Positions 1-7,738 of a stretch of 22,687 nucleotides of DNA are shown in pieces; positions within the stretch are counted from its first letter, which is position 1; each line of letters starts with the position of its first letter. Origin of the DNA: Ruminococcus sp. (GTDB lineage Bacteria; Bacillota; Clostridia; Oscillospirales; Ruminococcaceae); assembly GCA_023667165.1 (NCBI GenBank), contig JAMPAO010000038.1, forward strand, positions 1-22,687. The letters are read 5' to 3'. A program made the translations under genes and the position numbers. Below the pieces are notes generated by a model. It was not told where the DNA came from. It did not search any database and was given only the letters and a program-made list of their open reading frames with translations.

Positions 1-42
1 GAAATGCTAAAAATCTGCCTGCAATCCGAGCATTTCGGATAG
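1..42 (+). CDS. Possible C-terminal tail of an upstream gene (partial)
   Basis: Frame 1 is open from the first base to a TAG at 40-42 and would give a 13-residue tail ending in SEHFG. It is too short to assign to a family. In many Firmicutes rpiB follows a Sua5/YrdC-type or low-molecular-weight phosphatase gene, which would fit, but nothing here proves it. The same bases also form an inverted repeat, GAAATGCT (1-8) with AGCATTTC (29-36), so this could equally be a terminator hairpin cut by the window edge. Confidence 0.25.
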   Translation, partial: EMLKICLQSEHFG

Positions 43-99
43 TGTCAACACGCCCCGGTATATTATATTGAAAAATGCGTTCTGAAAGGAATGATTATT

Positions 100-540
100 A
101 TGATAGCTGTAGGAAGCGATCACGCAGGGTTCGAGCTTAAAAAAAAGATCATTGAACACCTTAGGGAAAAGGGCGAGGATATTTCGGAATTCGGCTGTAT
201 GAACGGCGAAAGCTGCGATTATCCCTTGGCTGCAAAGGAGGTCTGCGGTCAGGTCGCGTCGGGCAGGGCAAGGCTCGGTATCCTTATCTGCGGTACGGGA
301 CTCGGTATATCCATGGCTGCAAACAAGTGCAGGGGAATACGGGCGGCTGTATGCACCGACTGTTATATGGCAAAATACACCCGTCTGCACAATGACGCAA
401 ACGTTCTTTGCATGGGCGGCAGGGTCATTGGCGAGGGACTGGCCTGCGAGATAACCGACGTTTTTCTGTCGGTGGATTTCGAGGGCGGCAGACATCAGCG
501 CAGGGTAGACCAGATCGCCGCTATTGAAAATGAACAATAA
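100..540 (+). CDS. rpiB: Ribose 5-phosphate isomerase B
   Basis: RpiB interconverts ribose 5-phosphate and ribulose 5-phosphate in the non-oxidative pentose phosphate pathway, in the cytoplasm. The 146-residue product has the usual length (about 145-150). It begins IAVGSDHAGFELK, the phosphate-binding N-terminus of the RpiB/LacAB family. It continues with CGTGLGISMAANK, which holds the active-site Cys and the anion-binding loop, and then a conserved HNDANVLCMGGRVIG stretch. I chose the ATG at 100 over the ATG at 91: the purine-rich GAAAGGA at 84-90 abuts the first ATG but sits at normal spacing from the second, and family members start at MIA or MKI. upp follows after 23 bases, so the two are probably co-transcribed and supply ribose 5-phosphate and PRPP-dependent salvage. 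No clear promoter is seen upstream. Confidence 0.93.
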   Translation: MIAVGSDHAGFELKKKIIEHLREKGEDISEFGCMNGESCDYPLAAKEVCGQVASGRARLGILICGTGLGISMAANKCRGIRAAVCTDCYMAKYTRLHNDANVLCMGGRVIGEGLACEITDVFLSVDFEGGRHQRRVDQIAAIENEQ

Positions 541-563
541 CTTTTTACGGAGGATTTGAAGCT

Positions 564-1199
564 ATGGCAAACTTAAACTATACCGTTATCGACCACCCGC
601 TGGTACAGCACAAGCTGTCGCTTATGAGGGATGTGAACACGGGTTCGAAGGAATTCAGAGAGCTGGTTTCGGAAACATCCATGCTTATGTGCTACGAGGC
701 TATGAGGGATCTGCCCGTTAAAGAGGTCGATATACAGACGCCCTTGGGAATATCAAGATCTAAGGTCATATCCGGCAGAAAGATCGCTTTTGTGCCTATC
801 CTGCGTTCGGGGCTGGGTATGGTGGACGGAGTAATGAACCTTATCCCTGCGGCTAAGATAGGTCATATAGGCACATTCAGAGATCCGGAAACTACCGGCA
901 CGGTGGAATATTACTGCAAGCTGCCCAAGGATATCAGCTCAAGGAACGTTATCATTGCGGATATTATGCTTGCAACGGGCGGCGCGTCCTCCGAGGCTGT
1001 TCGTCTTGTAAAAAAGGCAGGCTCGGAGAACATTAAGTTTATGTGCCTTATTGCCACGGAGCAGGGGATAAGAAAATTAAACGAAACTCATCCCGAGGTG
1101 AAGATATACTGCGCAGCCGTCGATCCCGAGCTTAACGATCAGCTTTATATCTATCCGGGTCTGGGCGACGCGGGAGACAGAATGTACGGCACGAAGTAA
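564..1199 (+). CDS. upp: Uracil phosphoribosyltransferase
   Basis: Upp makes UMP from uracil and PRPP for pyrimidine salvage. The product is 211 residues, the standard length. Visible family marks are the FVPILRSGLGMVDG segment, the PRPP-binding loop IIADIMLATGGAS (the family usually has DPMLATGG, so the Pro is replaced by Ile here), and the C-terminal uracil-binding region YPGLGDAGDRMYGTK. A strong GGAGG at 549-553 precedes the ATG. It follows rpiB closely, and rpiB and upp are also near neighbours in Bacillus. A cytidine deaminase gene lies about 4 kb downstream, a second pyrimidine salvage step. After the stop comes a 10-bp inverted repeat and then the long leader of glmS. Confidence 0.96.
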   Translation: MANLNYTVIDHPLVQHKLSLMRDVNTGSKEFRELVSETSMLMCYEAMRDLPVKEVDIQTPLGISRSKVISGRKIAFVPILRSGLGMVDGVMNLIPAAKIGHIGTFRDPETTGTVEYYCKLPKDISSRNVIIADIMLATGGASSEAVRLVKKAGSENIKFMCLIATEQGIRKLNETHPEVKIYCAAVDPELNDQLYIYPGLGDAGDRMYGTK

Positions 1200-1200
1200 G

Positions 1201-1228
1201 TATATATCCCCGAAAGGCGGGATATATA
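1201..1228 (+). other. Inverted repeat just after upp
   Basis: TATATATCCC (1201-1210) pairs perfectly with GGGATATATA (1219-1228) around an 8-base loop. It begins right after the upp stop codon. No run of T follows on either strand, so it is not a standard intrinsic terminator. It could be an mRNA 3'-end stabiliser, a processing site, or part of the structured region in front of glmS. Confidence 0.5.
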
Positions 1229-1229
1229 T

Positions 1230-1364
1230 AATTACAGGGCAAGGCGCGAAAACAACTCAAAGAGATCGGGGGTCAGGCGGTATATGCTTGCCGCCTGCTT
1301 TGAGATAATTCAATGCTTTGCCGAAAGTGTTCTTTATGATACGGCTTTTACATAGGCTGTAATT
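1230..1364 (+). promoter_or_regulatory. Structured 5' leader of glmS
   Basis: The 189-base gap before glmS contains nested complementary segments. AATTACAG (1230-1237) can close with CTGTAATT (1357-1364). Inside it, CTCAAAG (1256-1262) pairs with CTTTGAG (1298-1304). Directly stacked within that, CAGGCGG (1274-1280) pairs with CCGCCTG (1291-1297), leaving an 11-base bulge on the 5' side only. This is a closed, multi-helix RNA shape typical of a cis-regulatory leader. Firmicute glmS genes are often controlled by the glmS ribozyme, but I cannot find its conserved cleavage site or core sequence here. The pairing is visible in the sequence; the regulatory role is inference. Confidence 0.45.
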
Positions 1365-1388
1365 TTCAAAAAGAAAGCAGGTAAACAT

Positions 1389-3212
1389 ATGTGCGGGATA
1401 GTAGGTTTTGTCGGTTCCGATCAGTGTGCGGATTTTCTTGTTACGGCGCTGAAAAGACTGGAATACAGAGGTTATGATTCTGCGGGTATTGCGGTTTTCA
1501 GCGGCGGCAGGATAAAGACGGTCAAGGCTAAGGGCAAGATATCCGAGGGTCTGGAGGAAAAGCTGAGAGAGGACGGCAGACCCGATGGCGTATGCGGAAT
1601 GGGACACACAAGATGGGCGACACACGGCGAACCGTCGGATATAAATTCCCACCCTATCGGCAACGGCAGAGTTACCGTGGTACACAACGGAATTATCGAA
1701 AATTACCGTGAGATCAAGACTTTTTTGTCGGATCACGGCTACGGCTTTGAAAGCGAAACGGATACGGAGGCTGTGGCAAAGCTCATAGATTATTACTACA
1801 GCGGCGATCCGGTAGATGCTATAGCCAAAACGATGCGCGACATTGACGGAGCTTACGCCTTGGGGATAATGTTCAGGGATTTTCCCGACAGGATATACGG
1901 TATACGCTGCGAAAGTCCTCTTATCGTGGGAAAGGGCAGGGGAGAAAATTTCATTGCCTCAGACGTTACGGCTATTCTTGACCGCACGAAGGATTATTAT
2001 CTGCTGGAGCAGGACGAGATCGCCGTGATAAAAAAGGACAGGATCAAATTCCTTGACAGCCACGGCTTCGATATCCAAAAGGAAGTGAAAACCGCCGACT
2101 GGGATATCACCGCCGCTCAAAAGGGCGGATATGAGCATTTTATGCTAAAGGAGATACACGAGCAGCCTCAGGCGGTGAGAAATGCTGTTTCTCCGCGCAT
2201 AAAGGACGGTCTGCCTTGTTTTGACGAGTGCGGACTTACCGATGAAAGGCTCATAAATTACAAGCATATCTTCATAATAGGCTGCGGGTCGGCAATGCAC
2301 GCGGGCATGGTGGGGAAATATGTTATAGAGGAGCTTTCCCGATCTCCCGTCATAGTGGATATAGCTTCGGAATTCCGTTACAGAGATCCTCTTATATCAA
2401 AGGACGATCTTTGTGTTATCATATCCCAGTCGGGAGAAACGGCTGACACCCTGGCGGCGATGAAGCTTGCCAACAACATAGGCGCGGACACGCTTGCTCT
2501 GGTCAATGTGGCAGGCTCGACCATTGCAAGAGAGGCGTCGATGGTTATGTATACCAACGCAGGTCCCGAAATATCGGTATGCTCCACAAAGGCATATGCG
2601 GTGCAGGCGGCGTTTATGTATCTTATCGCTTTCCGGGTGGCTTTGGCAAGGGGAGCGATAAGCGAGGAACGGTGCAGGGAGCTTACTTCCGAGCTTATGA
2701 GCGTTCCGGAGCTTATAGAAAAATGCATTGAAAGCAAAGAACGTTATCAGTATGTGGCTTCCAAGCTGATAAATGCAAAAAGCCTGCTGTATGTGGGCAG
2801 AGGTCTTGATTATGCTCTCAGCATGGAGGGTTCGCTGAAGCTTAAGGAAATATCCTACATTCACAGCGAATCCTATGCGGCAGGGGAGCTCAAGCACGGC
2901 ACTATATCACTTATCGACCGAGATACTCCCGTTATTGCTGTGGCTACACAGTCGGCTCTTATGGAAAAGACCATGTCCAACGTTAAGGAGGTCAAGAGCA
3001 GGGGAGCTATGGTGGTGATGATATGCAGGGAGGAAACGGACGTAGACAGCGAAAGCGTTGACCATAAGGTAGGCATTCCCTCGGTAAGCGATCTGCTCAT
3101 GCCGCTTGTGACCACGGTGCCGCTTCAGATGATAGCATATTATACGGCGGTGCTGCTCGGACGCGACGTTGATATGCCCAGAAATCTGGCTAAGTCGGTC
3201 ACGGTGGAATAG
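1389..3212 (+). CDS. glmS: Glutamine-fructose-6-phosphate aminotransferase (isomerizing)
   Basis: GlmS makes glucosamine 6-phosphate from fructose 6-phosphate and glutamine, the first committed step to UDP-GlcNAc, peptidoglycan and wall polymers. The 607-residue protein has the full two-part layout. The N-terminal glutaminase domain (about 2-220) starts MCGIVGFVG with the catalytic Cys at position 2, and has GHTRWATHGEPS and the VVHNGIIENY segment. The isomerase half has two SIS sugar-phosphate domains (about 280-430 and 455-600), with ISQSGETADT and CSTKAYAVQ. It ends PRNLAKSVTVE, the conserved C-terminus that closes the active site. The ribosome binding site is weak (a GCAGG-like run at 1377-1381), which suits control by the structured leader upstream. 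Confidence 0.97.
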   Translation: MCGIVGFVGSDQCADFLVTALKRLEYRGYDSAGIAVFSGGRIKTVKAKGKISEGLEEKLREDGRPDGVCGMGHTRWATHGEPSDINSHPIGNGRVTVVHNGIIENYREIKTFLSDHGYGFESETDTEAVAKLIDYYYSGDPVDAIAKTMRDIDGAYALGIMFRDFPDRIYGIRCESPLIVGKGRGENFIASDVTAILDRTKDYYLLEQDEIAVIKKDRIKFLDSHGFDIQKEVKTADWDITAAQKGGYEHFMLKEIHEQPQAVRNAVSPRIKDGLPCFDECGLTDERLINYKHIFIIGCGSAMHAGMVGKYVIEELSRSPVIVDIASEFRYRDPLISKDDLCVIISQSGETADTLAAMKLANNIGADTLALVNVAGSTIAREASMVMYTNAGPEISVCSTKAYAVQAAFMYLIAFRVALARGAISEERCRELTSELMSVPELIEKCIESKERYQYVASKLINAKSLLYVGRGLDYALSMEGSLKLKEISYIHSESYAAGELKHGTISLIDRDTPVIAVATQSALMEKTMSNVKEVKSRGAMVVMICREETDVDSESVDHKVGIPSVSDLLMPLVTTVPLQMIAYYTAVLLGRDVDMPRNLAKSVTVE

Positions 3213-3383
3213 GCAGGCGGCGTGTAACCCCAAGGGACGCTCATCTCGGAGTTTTGAGTATCCGCACAGACAGAGGCTCGCAGCTTAGAGTGTGCCTTGC
3301 ACGTTCACGGAGAATGACCGTCAAGCGGAGAGTACTGCGCTATAATCGATCAAAGCAAAAAGCAATCAAAAAGGATAAAAAAA
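3213..3383 (+). other. Intergenic gap between glmS and the glycosyltransferase
   Basis: These 171 bases hold no gene that I can support. Short complementary pieces exist, such as GCACA with TGTGC around a CTC/GAG pair near 3266-3297, but no clear terminator and no RNA family I recognise. A promoter-like TATAAT lies near the 3' end and is listed separately. Confidence 0.4.
3318..3346 (+). promoter_or_regulatory. Possible promoter of the glycosyltransferase gene
   Basis: A perfect TATAAT at 3341-3346 lies 38 bases before the ATG. Seventeen bases upstream the -35 position reads CCGTCA (3318-3323), a poor match to TTGACA. It would give a leader of about 30 bases. The -10 is convincing, the -35 is not. 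Confidence 0.35.
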
Positions 3384-4409
3384 ATGGAGCTTATTTCTAT
3401 TATAGTACCCTGCTTTAACGAGCAGGAATCCCTTCCTCTTTTTTACAGGGAGATAACAGCCGTTACAGACGGTATGAAAGAGAAATATTACAACGAGGGC
3501 GTTTCCGACCTTGCCTTTGAGTTTATATTTGTAGACGACGGATCGGGGGACGATACCTTGAAAATACTGCGGGAGCTTGCCGCCGAAGACAAAAGGGTGT
3601 GCTATACTTCCTTTTCACGCAATTTCGGCAAGGAATCCGCCATGCTGGCGGGTTTGCAGCGGTCAAGAGGCGATTATGCGGTCATAATGGACGCAGATCT
3701 CCAGCACCCGCCCAAGCTCATTCCCCAAATGTACGACTATGTGCGCAGCGGCGAATATGACTGCGCCGCCACAAGGCGCGTTTCCCGAAAGGGGGAATCG
3801 GGGATAATGTCCTTTTTTGCAGGTGCGTTTTATAAGGTCATGGGAGGTATATCCTCAACAAGGATCGAGGACGGAGCGCAGGATTTCCGCCTTATGACAA
3901 GGCAAATGGTGAACGCCATACTTGATATGCCGGAGTATAACCGCTTTTCCAAGGGCATTTTCAGTTGGGTAGGCTTTGAAACAAAGTACATCGGAGTGGA
4001 GAACACCGAAAGGGCGGCGGGGAAAACTTCATTTAATTTCAAAAAGCTCTTTCTCTATTCCCTTGACGGTATATGCTCTTTTTCCACAGCTCCTCTTTCT
4101 TTTGCGGTATTTATGGGTATAATATTCTGCCTGCTGGCTGCGGCTATGGTGATAAAGACCCTTGTCTGCGGCGAGGCAATGAACGGATATCCCGTGGAGA
4201 TCGCTCTTATGTGCCTTATAGGAGGGGTACAGCTTTTCTGTCTGGGGATAGCGGGGCAGTATATCTCAAAGATATACTTAGAGGTCAAGGGCAGACCCGC
4301 TTACATCGTCAAGGAAACCGAGGAGAGCAGACCTGTGAAGAAAGACATTCCAAGGCTCAACACCCCTAAGAAAGGTCATAAGAACAATAACAACGGTAAA
4401 AAGGGGTAA
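3384..4409 (+). CDS. Membrane-anchored family 2 glycosyltransferase (GtrB/DPM1-like)
   Basis: This enzyme probably transfers a sugar from a nucleotide donor to a polyprenyl phosphate on the inner face of the membrane, feeding wall polymer or glycan modification. The 341-residue protein opens with the GT-A fold: SIIVPCFNEQESLP, then FVDDGSGDDT, then the metal-binding DADLQHPP (about residues 104-111). Next come the DGAQDFRLM and NRFSKGIFSWVGF segments that mark the GtrB/YfdH/CsbB subgroup. Two hydrophobic segments near residues 232-258 and 270-295 form the membrane anchor, followed by a basic tail rich in Lys and Asn. A polar AAGG ribosome binding site precedes the ATG. The sugar and acceptor cannot be read from sequence. 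No flippase or third-step transferase lies nearby. Confidence 0.88.
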   Translation: MELISIIVPCFNEQESLPLFYREITAVTDGMKEKYYNEGVSDLAFEFIFVDDGSGDDTLKILRELAAEDKRVCYTSFSRNFGKESAMLAGLQRSRGDYAVIMDADLQHPPKLIPQMYDYVRSGEYDCAATRRVSRKGESGIMSFFAGAFYKVMGGISSTRIEDGAQDFRLMTRQMVNAILDMPEYNRFSKGIFSWVGFETKYIGVENTERAAGKTSFNFKKLFLYSLDGICSFSTAPLSFAVFMGIIFCLLAAAMVIKTLVCGEAMNGYPVEIALMCLIGGVQLFCLGIAGQYISKIYLEVKGRPAYIVKETEESRPVKKDIPRLNTPKKGHKNNNNGKKG

Positions 4410-4463
4410 ATATGTTCCCTTATGCGCCGTAAAAAAATTATATAAAAATGGAGGAAATTCATT

Positions 4464-5078
4464 ATGAACATCTGGCATGATATCGAACCCGACAGGATAA
4501 CAAAGGACAATTTTTACTCGGTCATAGAGATACCCAAGGGCAGCAAAATGAAATACGAGCTGGACAAAAAAACGGGACTGCTTAGACTTGACCGCGTGCT
4601 GTACACTTCTACGCATTATCCCGCAAACTACGGCTTTATCCCCCGCACCTACGCCGAGGACGGCGATCCCCTGGACGTGCTGGTGCTTTGCTCCGAGCCT
4701 ATCAATTCCATGGCTTTGGTGCGCTGCTATCCTATCGGGGTAATATCCATGCTGGACAACGGTGCAAGGGACGATAAGATCATCGCCATTCCCGTAAACG
4801 ACCCTACATATAACAATTATTCCGACATAAGCGAGCTGCCGGTGCATATTTTCGATGAAATGTCCCACTTCTTCAGGGTATACAAGCAGCTTGAGGGCAA
4901 GGACACAGCCATTGACGAGATGAAAGACAGCAGTGCCGCAGTGGAGATCGTGGAAAGATGTATCGACAGGTATATTGACTATTTCTGCAAGGGCAAGCTG
5001 AACACCGCAAGCATTCCCCCCGCCCAGAAGAAAAACAAGGAAAAGGAAAAGAAAGAGAAAGAAAAGGCGGGAGTATGA
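4464..5078 (+). CDS. ppa: Inorganic pyrophosphatase, family I
   Basis: This soluble enzyme splits pyrophosphate to phosphate and so pulls biosynthetic reactions that release it, including nucleotide-sugar and phosphoribosyltransferase steps encoded nearby. The family I signature DGDPLDVLVL is present, with the metal-binding Asp residues, after HYPANYGFIPRTYAED. The protein is 204 residues, longer than the usual 170-180, because of a highly charged, Lys-rich C-terminal tail (about residues 182-204, KKNKEKEKKEKEK). A GGAGG lies 8-12 bases before the ATG. Its last four bases overlap the start of cdd (ATGA), so the two are translationally coupled. The overlap may explain why the tail has been kept. 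Confidence 0.94.
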   Translation: MNIWHDIEPDRITKDNFYSVIEIPKGSKMKYELDKKTGLLRLDRVLYTSTHYPANYGFIPRTYAEDGDPLDVLVLCSEPINSMALVRCYPIGVISMLDNGARDDKIIAIPVNDPTYNNYSDISELPVHIFDEMSHFFRVYKQLEGKDTAIDEMKDSSAAVEIVERCIDRYIDYFCKGKLNTASIPPAQKKNKEKEKKEKEKAGV

Positions 5079-5476
5079 TAAGGAGTACGGACATTGCGCC
5101 GGAGGAACTCATAGAAGCGGCGGAGAATGCCTGCCAATACGCCTATGCCCCCTATTCGGGGTTTAAGGTGGGGGCGGCGCTCCTTGCCGCCGACGGCCGG
5201 ATATTTACAGGGTGCAATGTGGAAAACGGATCATACGGAGCTGCCATATGCGCCGAAAGGACGGCGGCGGTAAAAGCCGTTTCCGAGGGTGCAAGGGAGT
5301 TTATTGCAATTGCCGTGGTGAACGCGGGGGGCGGACTGACCTATCCCTGCGGCATCTGCAGGCAGTTTCTGAGCGAGTTCGGGGGAGAGGAGCTTATTGT
5401 TTTATTAAAGGACAGCGGCGGCAGTATTGCCGATTATACTTTGGGTCAGCTTATGCCTTTCGGGTTTAGGCTGTAG
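5075..5476 (+). CDS. cdd: Cytidine deaminase
   Basis: Cdd deaminates cytidine and deoxycytidine to uridine and deoxyuridine in pyrimidine salvage, complementing upp upstream. The 133-residue length is typical of the homotetrameric class. The zinc site is complete: CAERTA (Cys ligand and catalytic Glu) and PCGICRQ (two Cys ligands). The substrate-binding NVENGSYG lies just before it. It starts inside the last codons of ppa with an ATGA overlap, using a GGCGGGAG-like ribosome binding site in the ppa tail. The gene after it starts 34 bases downstream. Confidence 0.96.
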   Translation: MIRSTDIAPEELIEAAENACQYAYAPYSGFKVGAALLAADGRIFTGCNVENGSYGAAICAERTAAVKAVSEGAREFIAIAVVNAGGGLTYPCGICRQFLSEFGGEELIVLLKDSGGSIADYTLGQLMPFGFRL

Positions 5477-5489
5477 CCGTACTGTACGG
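5477..5489. promoter_or_regulatory. Perfect 13-bp dyad between cdd and the LRR gene
   Basis: CCGTAC (5477-5482) and GTACGG (5484-5489) are a perfect inverted repeat around one base. The centre is too tight for an RNA hairpin, so if it matters it would be as a protein-binding site on DNA. It lies directly after the cdd stop codon and 20 bases before the next start. It may be chance. Confidence 0.2.
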
Positions 5490-5510
5490 ATATAAAAGGA
5501 GGATGACGGT

Positions 5511-6514
5511 ATGACTGAAAAAGTAAAAAAGCACGGACTTAATGCATATGCAAAGGGTCTGCTTACTATTGCTTTGCCGCTCCTGCTTATAATATTCGGT
5601 GAGATGATACTTTCCCGCAGCTTTGCCGCCCCTTCTTTTCTTTTTTCATACAGCGTACTGGAGGACGGAACTGCAGCACTGACGAGATATAAAGGTTTTT
5701 CGTCTTATGTAATATTTCCGCAGCAAATAGACGGCAGACAGGTCACTGTCATAGACGACGTGTTTACGTTTTCCGATTTTGATGTTTCCGACAGCCTTAG
5801 GGGCGCGGAGGTACCGGAGGGAGTAAAAATGATAAGCGGCACATTTCTCGGATGCGAAAAGCTAAAAAGCGTTAAACTGCCCCAAAGCCTTGAGGTTATC
5901 GGGCATGCAGCTTTTGCTTTTTCGGGCATTGCAGAGGTCGATATTCCGAATAATGTTAAAGAAATAGGAGATATCGCTTTTTATCGGTGCACGGATCTTT
6001 ATGGTGTTAAATTGCCGGACAGCTTAGAGTATTTGGATGGGAGCACATTTATATACAGCGGTTTGTATAATGCCTGCGAAAGTGATTTTTTCTGTATAGG
6101 GGACAGGCTATGCAAATACATGGGCAGCGGCGGCAGAGTGCTGTTCCGGAGGAGATACGGGTAATAGGACATAATGCATTTGCAGATACGGATATTGTCT
6201 ATGTAACCGTTCCGTCCGATACCGAGATTATAGACGCTTATGCCTTTAATAACTGTAAACTGCTTGAAGCAGCGGATATTTTGGGGAAGACGGTCATAAG
6301 GAGATATGCGTTTTCAGACTGTCCCAAGCTGAAGCGGGTGAACATCGGCGAGGGTACTCAAAGTATCCCCCGCGGCTGTTTTGAGTATTGCATATCTCTT
6401 GAAACGGTAAATCTCCCCGACAGTATAGAGATCATAGAAGAGGATGCGTTTAAGGACTGCACTGTTCTTAATAACGCTGATATGGGAGAGAATATTATGA
6501 AACAGGCAGAGTAA
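5511..6514 (+). pseudogene. BspA-type leucine-rich-repeat membrane protein, frameshifted
   Basis: The first part (5511-6164) encodes a short cytoplasmic start, one membrane segment (about residues 15-37) and then LRR_5/BspA-like repeats of about 23 residues, each with an IG..AF..C..L..V.LP pattern. At about 6138-6142 the repeat pattern leaves this frame. It continues in another frame (VPEEIRVIGHNAF...) to a stop at 6514. Joining GGRV in the first frame to AVPEEIRVIG in the second restores a normal repeat, which needs one extra base. The joined protein would be about 335 residues. No slippery heptamer is visible, so this is a deletion, a sequencing error, or a split gene. An ATG at 6110 after a GGGG run could restart translation of the second half. 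Such proteins are usually surface-exposed and bind host or matrix molecules. A strong AGGAGG precedes the first ATG. Confidence 0.75.
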
Positions 6515-6538
6515 TGCATTGCTCTGAATATTTTATAT

Positions 6539-6568
6539 TTGACAACTCCCCTCAATATATGTTATAAT
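6539..6568 (+). promoter_or_regulatory. Near-perfect sigma-A promoter of the exbB-like operon
   Basis: TTGACA (6539-6544) and TATAAT (6563-6568) are both exact consensus boxes, separated by 18 bases. Transcription would start near 6575, about 25 bases before the ATG at 6599. A GGAGGTGA ribosome binding site (6587-6594) follows. The operon is thus expressed independently of the broken LRR gene. Confidence 0.85.
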
Positions 6569-6598
6569 GACTGTATAATTTATATCGGAGGTGAGGTT

Positions 6599-7132
6599 AT
6601 GTCCTTTTGGGAAACAATGAAAAGCAGTCTTGCTGACAATATGTATATCATAATAGCCGCAGTAGTGGACGCTGTGCTCCTTGTGGTGATATTCATATCC
6701 GTTTTTCTTATCATTGCCAAATATTTAAAGGAGAACGGGGAGGGCGGTTCTGCGGAAAACAAATTTTTCAGCAGAGTTTACAGGCTTATAGAGGGAATGT
6801 ATTCCCTGTTCATATGTATTATCTCCCTTTTCCCTTTTTTCGGAATGTTCGGCACGGTGCAGTCCCTTATTGAAATGGGGTCGGTATTTGAAACGGCGGA
6901 CGGCGGGGATATGGGAAACATTAAATCCAAGTTTTTCCTTGCCCTTACCTCTACTGCATGGGGAATAATTTTTTCGGTGATCTTTAAGATAGTTCATTCC
7001 CTTGTTCAGCCTTTTATCGAGGATACGCTGGATAAGGCAAAGGAACGTCTGGACAGGGCAAAGCTTCAGCCGGACAGGGCAAAGACCGTTCGGGAAGAAA
7101 ATTCACTGCCGCAGTCAGGCGGTGAACCATGA
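6599..7132 (+). CDS. ExbB/TolQ/MotA-like proton channel subunit
   Basis: ExbB, TolQ and MotA form pentameric proton channels around an ExbD, TolR or MotB dimer and convert proton flow into mechanical work. The 177-residue protein has three membrane segments (about 16-40, 66-92 and 112-135) in the order expected for ExbB. The two signature stretches are present: FGMFGTVQSLIEM in TM2 and ALTSTAWGIIFSV in TM3, with pore-lining Thr residues at 86 and 117/119. The loop after TM1 is much shorter than in ExbB of Gram-negative bacteria. The charged C-terminal tail is rich in Lys, Arg and Asp. I start it at 6599 because of the GGAGGTGA just upstream; an upstream TTG in frame lies inside the promoter -35 box. 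Its last four bases overlap the ExbD-like gene. The energy-coupling role is inferred from the family. Confidence 0.82.
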   Translation: MSFWETMKSSLADNMYIIIAAVVDAVLLVVIFISVFLIIAKYLKENGEGGSAENKFFSRVYRLIEGMYSLFICIISLFPFFGMFGTVQSLIEMGSVFETADGGDMGNIKSKFFLALTSTAWGIIFSVIFKIVHSLVQPFIEDTLDKAKERLDRAKLQPDRAKTVREENSLPQSGGEP

Positions 7133-7734
7133 GAAAAAATAGGCGTGAGATAATCCTTGATTTTACCTCTTTGCTGGACGTGATAATGATACTGCTTTTT
7201 TTCTTTGTGATATTCGCTCAGATTGATTCCAACAGGAACATTGCCGAGGCAAAGGAAGCTGCTGCTGCGGAAATAGCCGCCGTGCGCAAAGAGGCGGAGG
7301 AGGAAAAAGCCGCTGCGGCAGAGGCTGCGGAGCGGGCGGAAAAGGAGCTTGAAGAAATACGGCAGGTAAGCGACAGGGCGGCTGCTAACATAAGAGGTCT
7401 GGTGGATTTCAACAGCGGTGTAAATCTTAAGCTGTACCTTTCCGGAGAAAAGGAAAGCTGGCAGATAAAGGTAATGTACGGCGGGGAGGATGCGGAGATC
7501 ATCGGGGACGTAAGAAACCGCAGTCCCGAGGAGCTGGCCGGGGAGCTGACGGATATGATAGGCAGATACGGCTATACAGAGGATTCCGCGGTTCTTTGCG
7601 ACCTGTTCTACAATTCTCTTGACACAGGGTCGAGAAAGGCAAAGGAAAACGCCGACCGTATGCTTGAGCTGGTAAGGGAGGATTATCCTCACTTCTTTTG
7701 CTCCCGCACGGATATGTCCAAATTAGAGGAGTGA
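7129..7734 (+). CDS. ExbD/TolR-like subunit with coiled coil
   Basis: The 201-residue protein begins with a basic stretch, then DFTSLLDVIMILLFFFVIFAQ, which matches the single ExbD/TolR membrane helix with its essential proton-carrying Asp (here Asp17). After the membrane comes an Ala/Glu/Lys-rich coiled coil (about 38-90) not found in classic ExbD. A C-terminal domain (about 108-195) shows a strand-strand-helix-strand-helix-strand pattern like the ExbD/TolR extracytoplasmic domain. It starts in an ATGA overlap with the channel subunit, which fixes them as a stoichiometric pair. The long coiled coil could carry force across the thick wall of a monoderm cell, a job TonB or Pal does differently in diderms. 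ZorB of Zorya is an alternative comparison, but no OmpA-like signature is seen. Confidence 0.75.
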   Translation: MRKNRREIILDFTSLLDVIMILLFFFVIFAQIDSNRNIAEAKEAAAAEIAAVRKEAEEEKAAAAEAAERAEKELEEIRQVSDRAAANIRGLVDFNSGVNLKLYLSGEKESWQIKVMYGGEDAEIIGDVRNRSPEELAGELTDMIGRYGYTEDSAVLCDLFYNSLDTGSRKAKENADRMLELVREDYPHFFCSRTDMSKLEE

Positions 7735-7738
7735 GAAA

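Noticed and set aside
91..99. Earlier ATG of rpiB at 91
   Set aside because: The GAAAGGA ribosome binding site directly abuts it, leaving no spacing; the ATG at 100 fits both spacing and family start.
1201..1228. Intrinsic terminator after upp
   Set aside because: The stem is good but no T-run follows on either strand. Listed only as an inverted repeat.
1200..1388. glmS ribozyme
   Set aside because: The position before glmS is right, but the conserved cleavage-site and core sequences are not recognisable and the visible helices are arranged differently. A covariance search would settle it.
6539..6598. TTG start at 6539 for the exbB-like gene
   Set aside because: The TTG is part of the -35 box and no ribosome binding site precedes it. 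GGAGGTGA sits right before the ATG at 6599.
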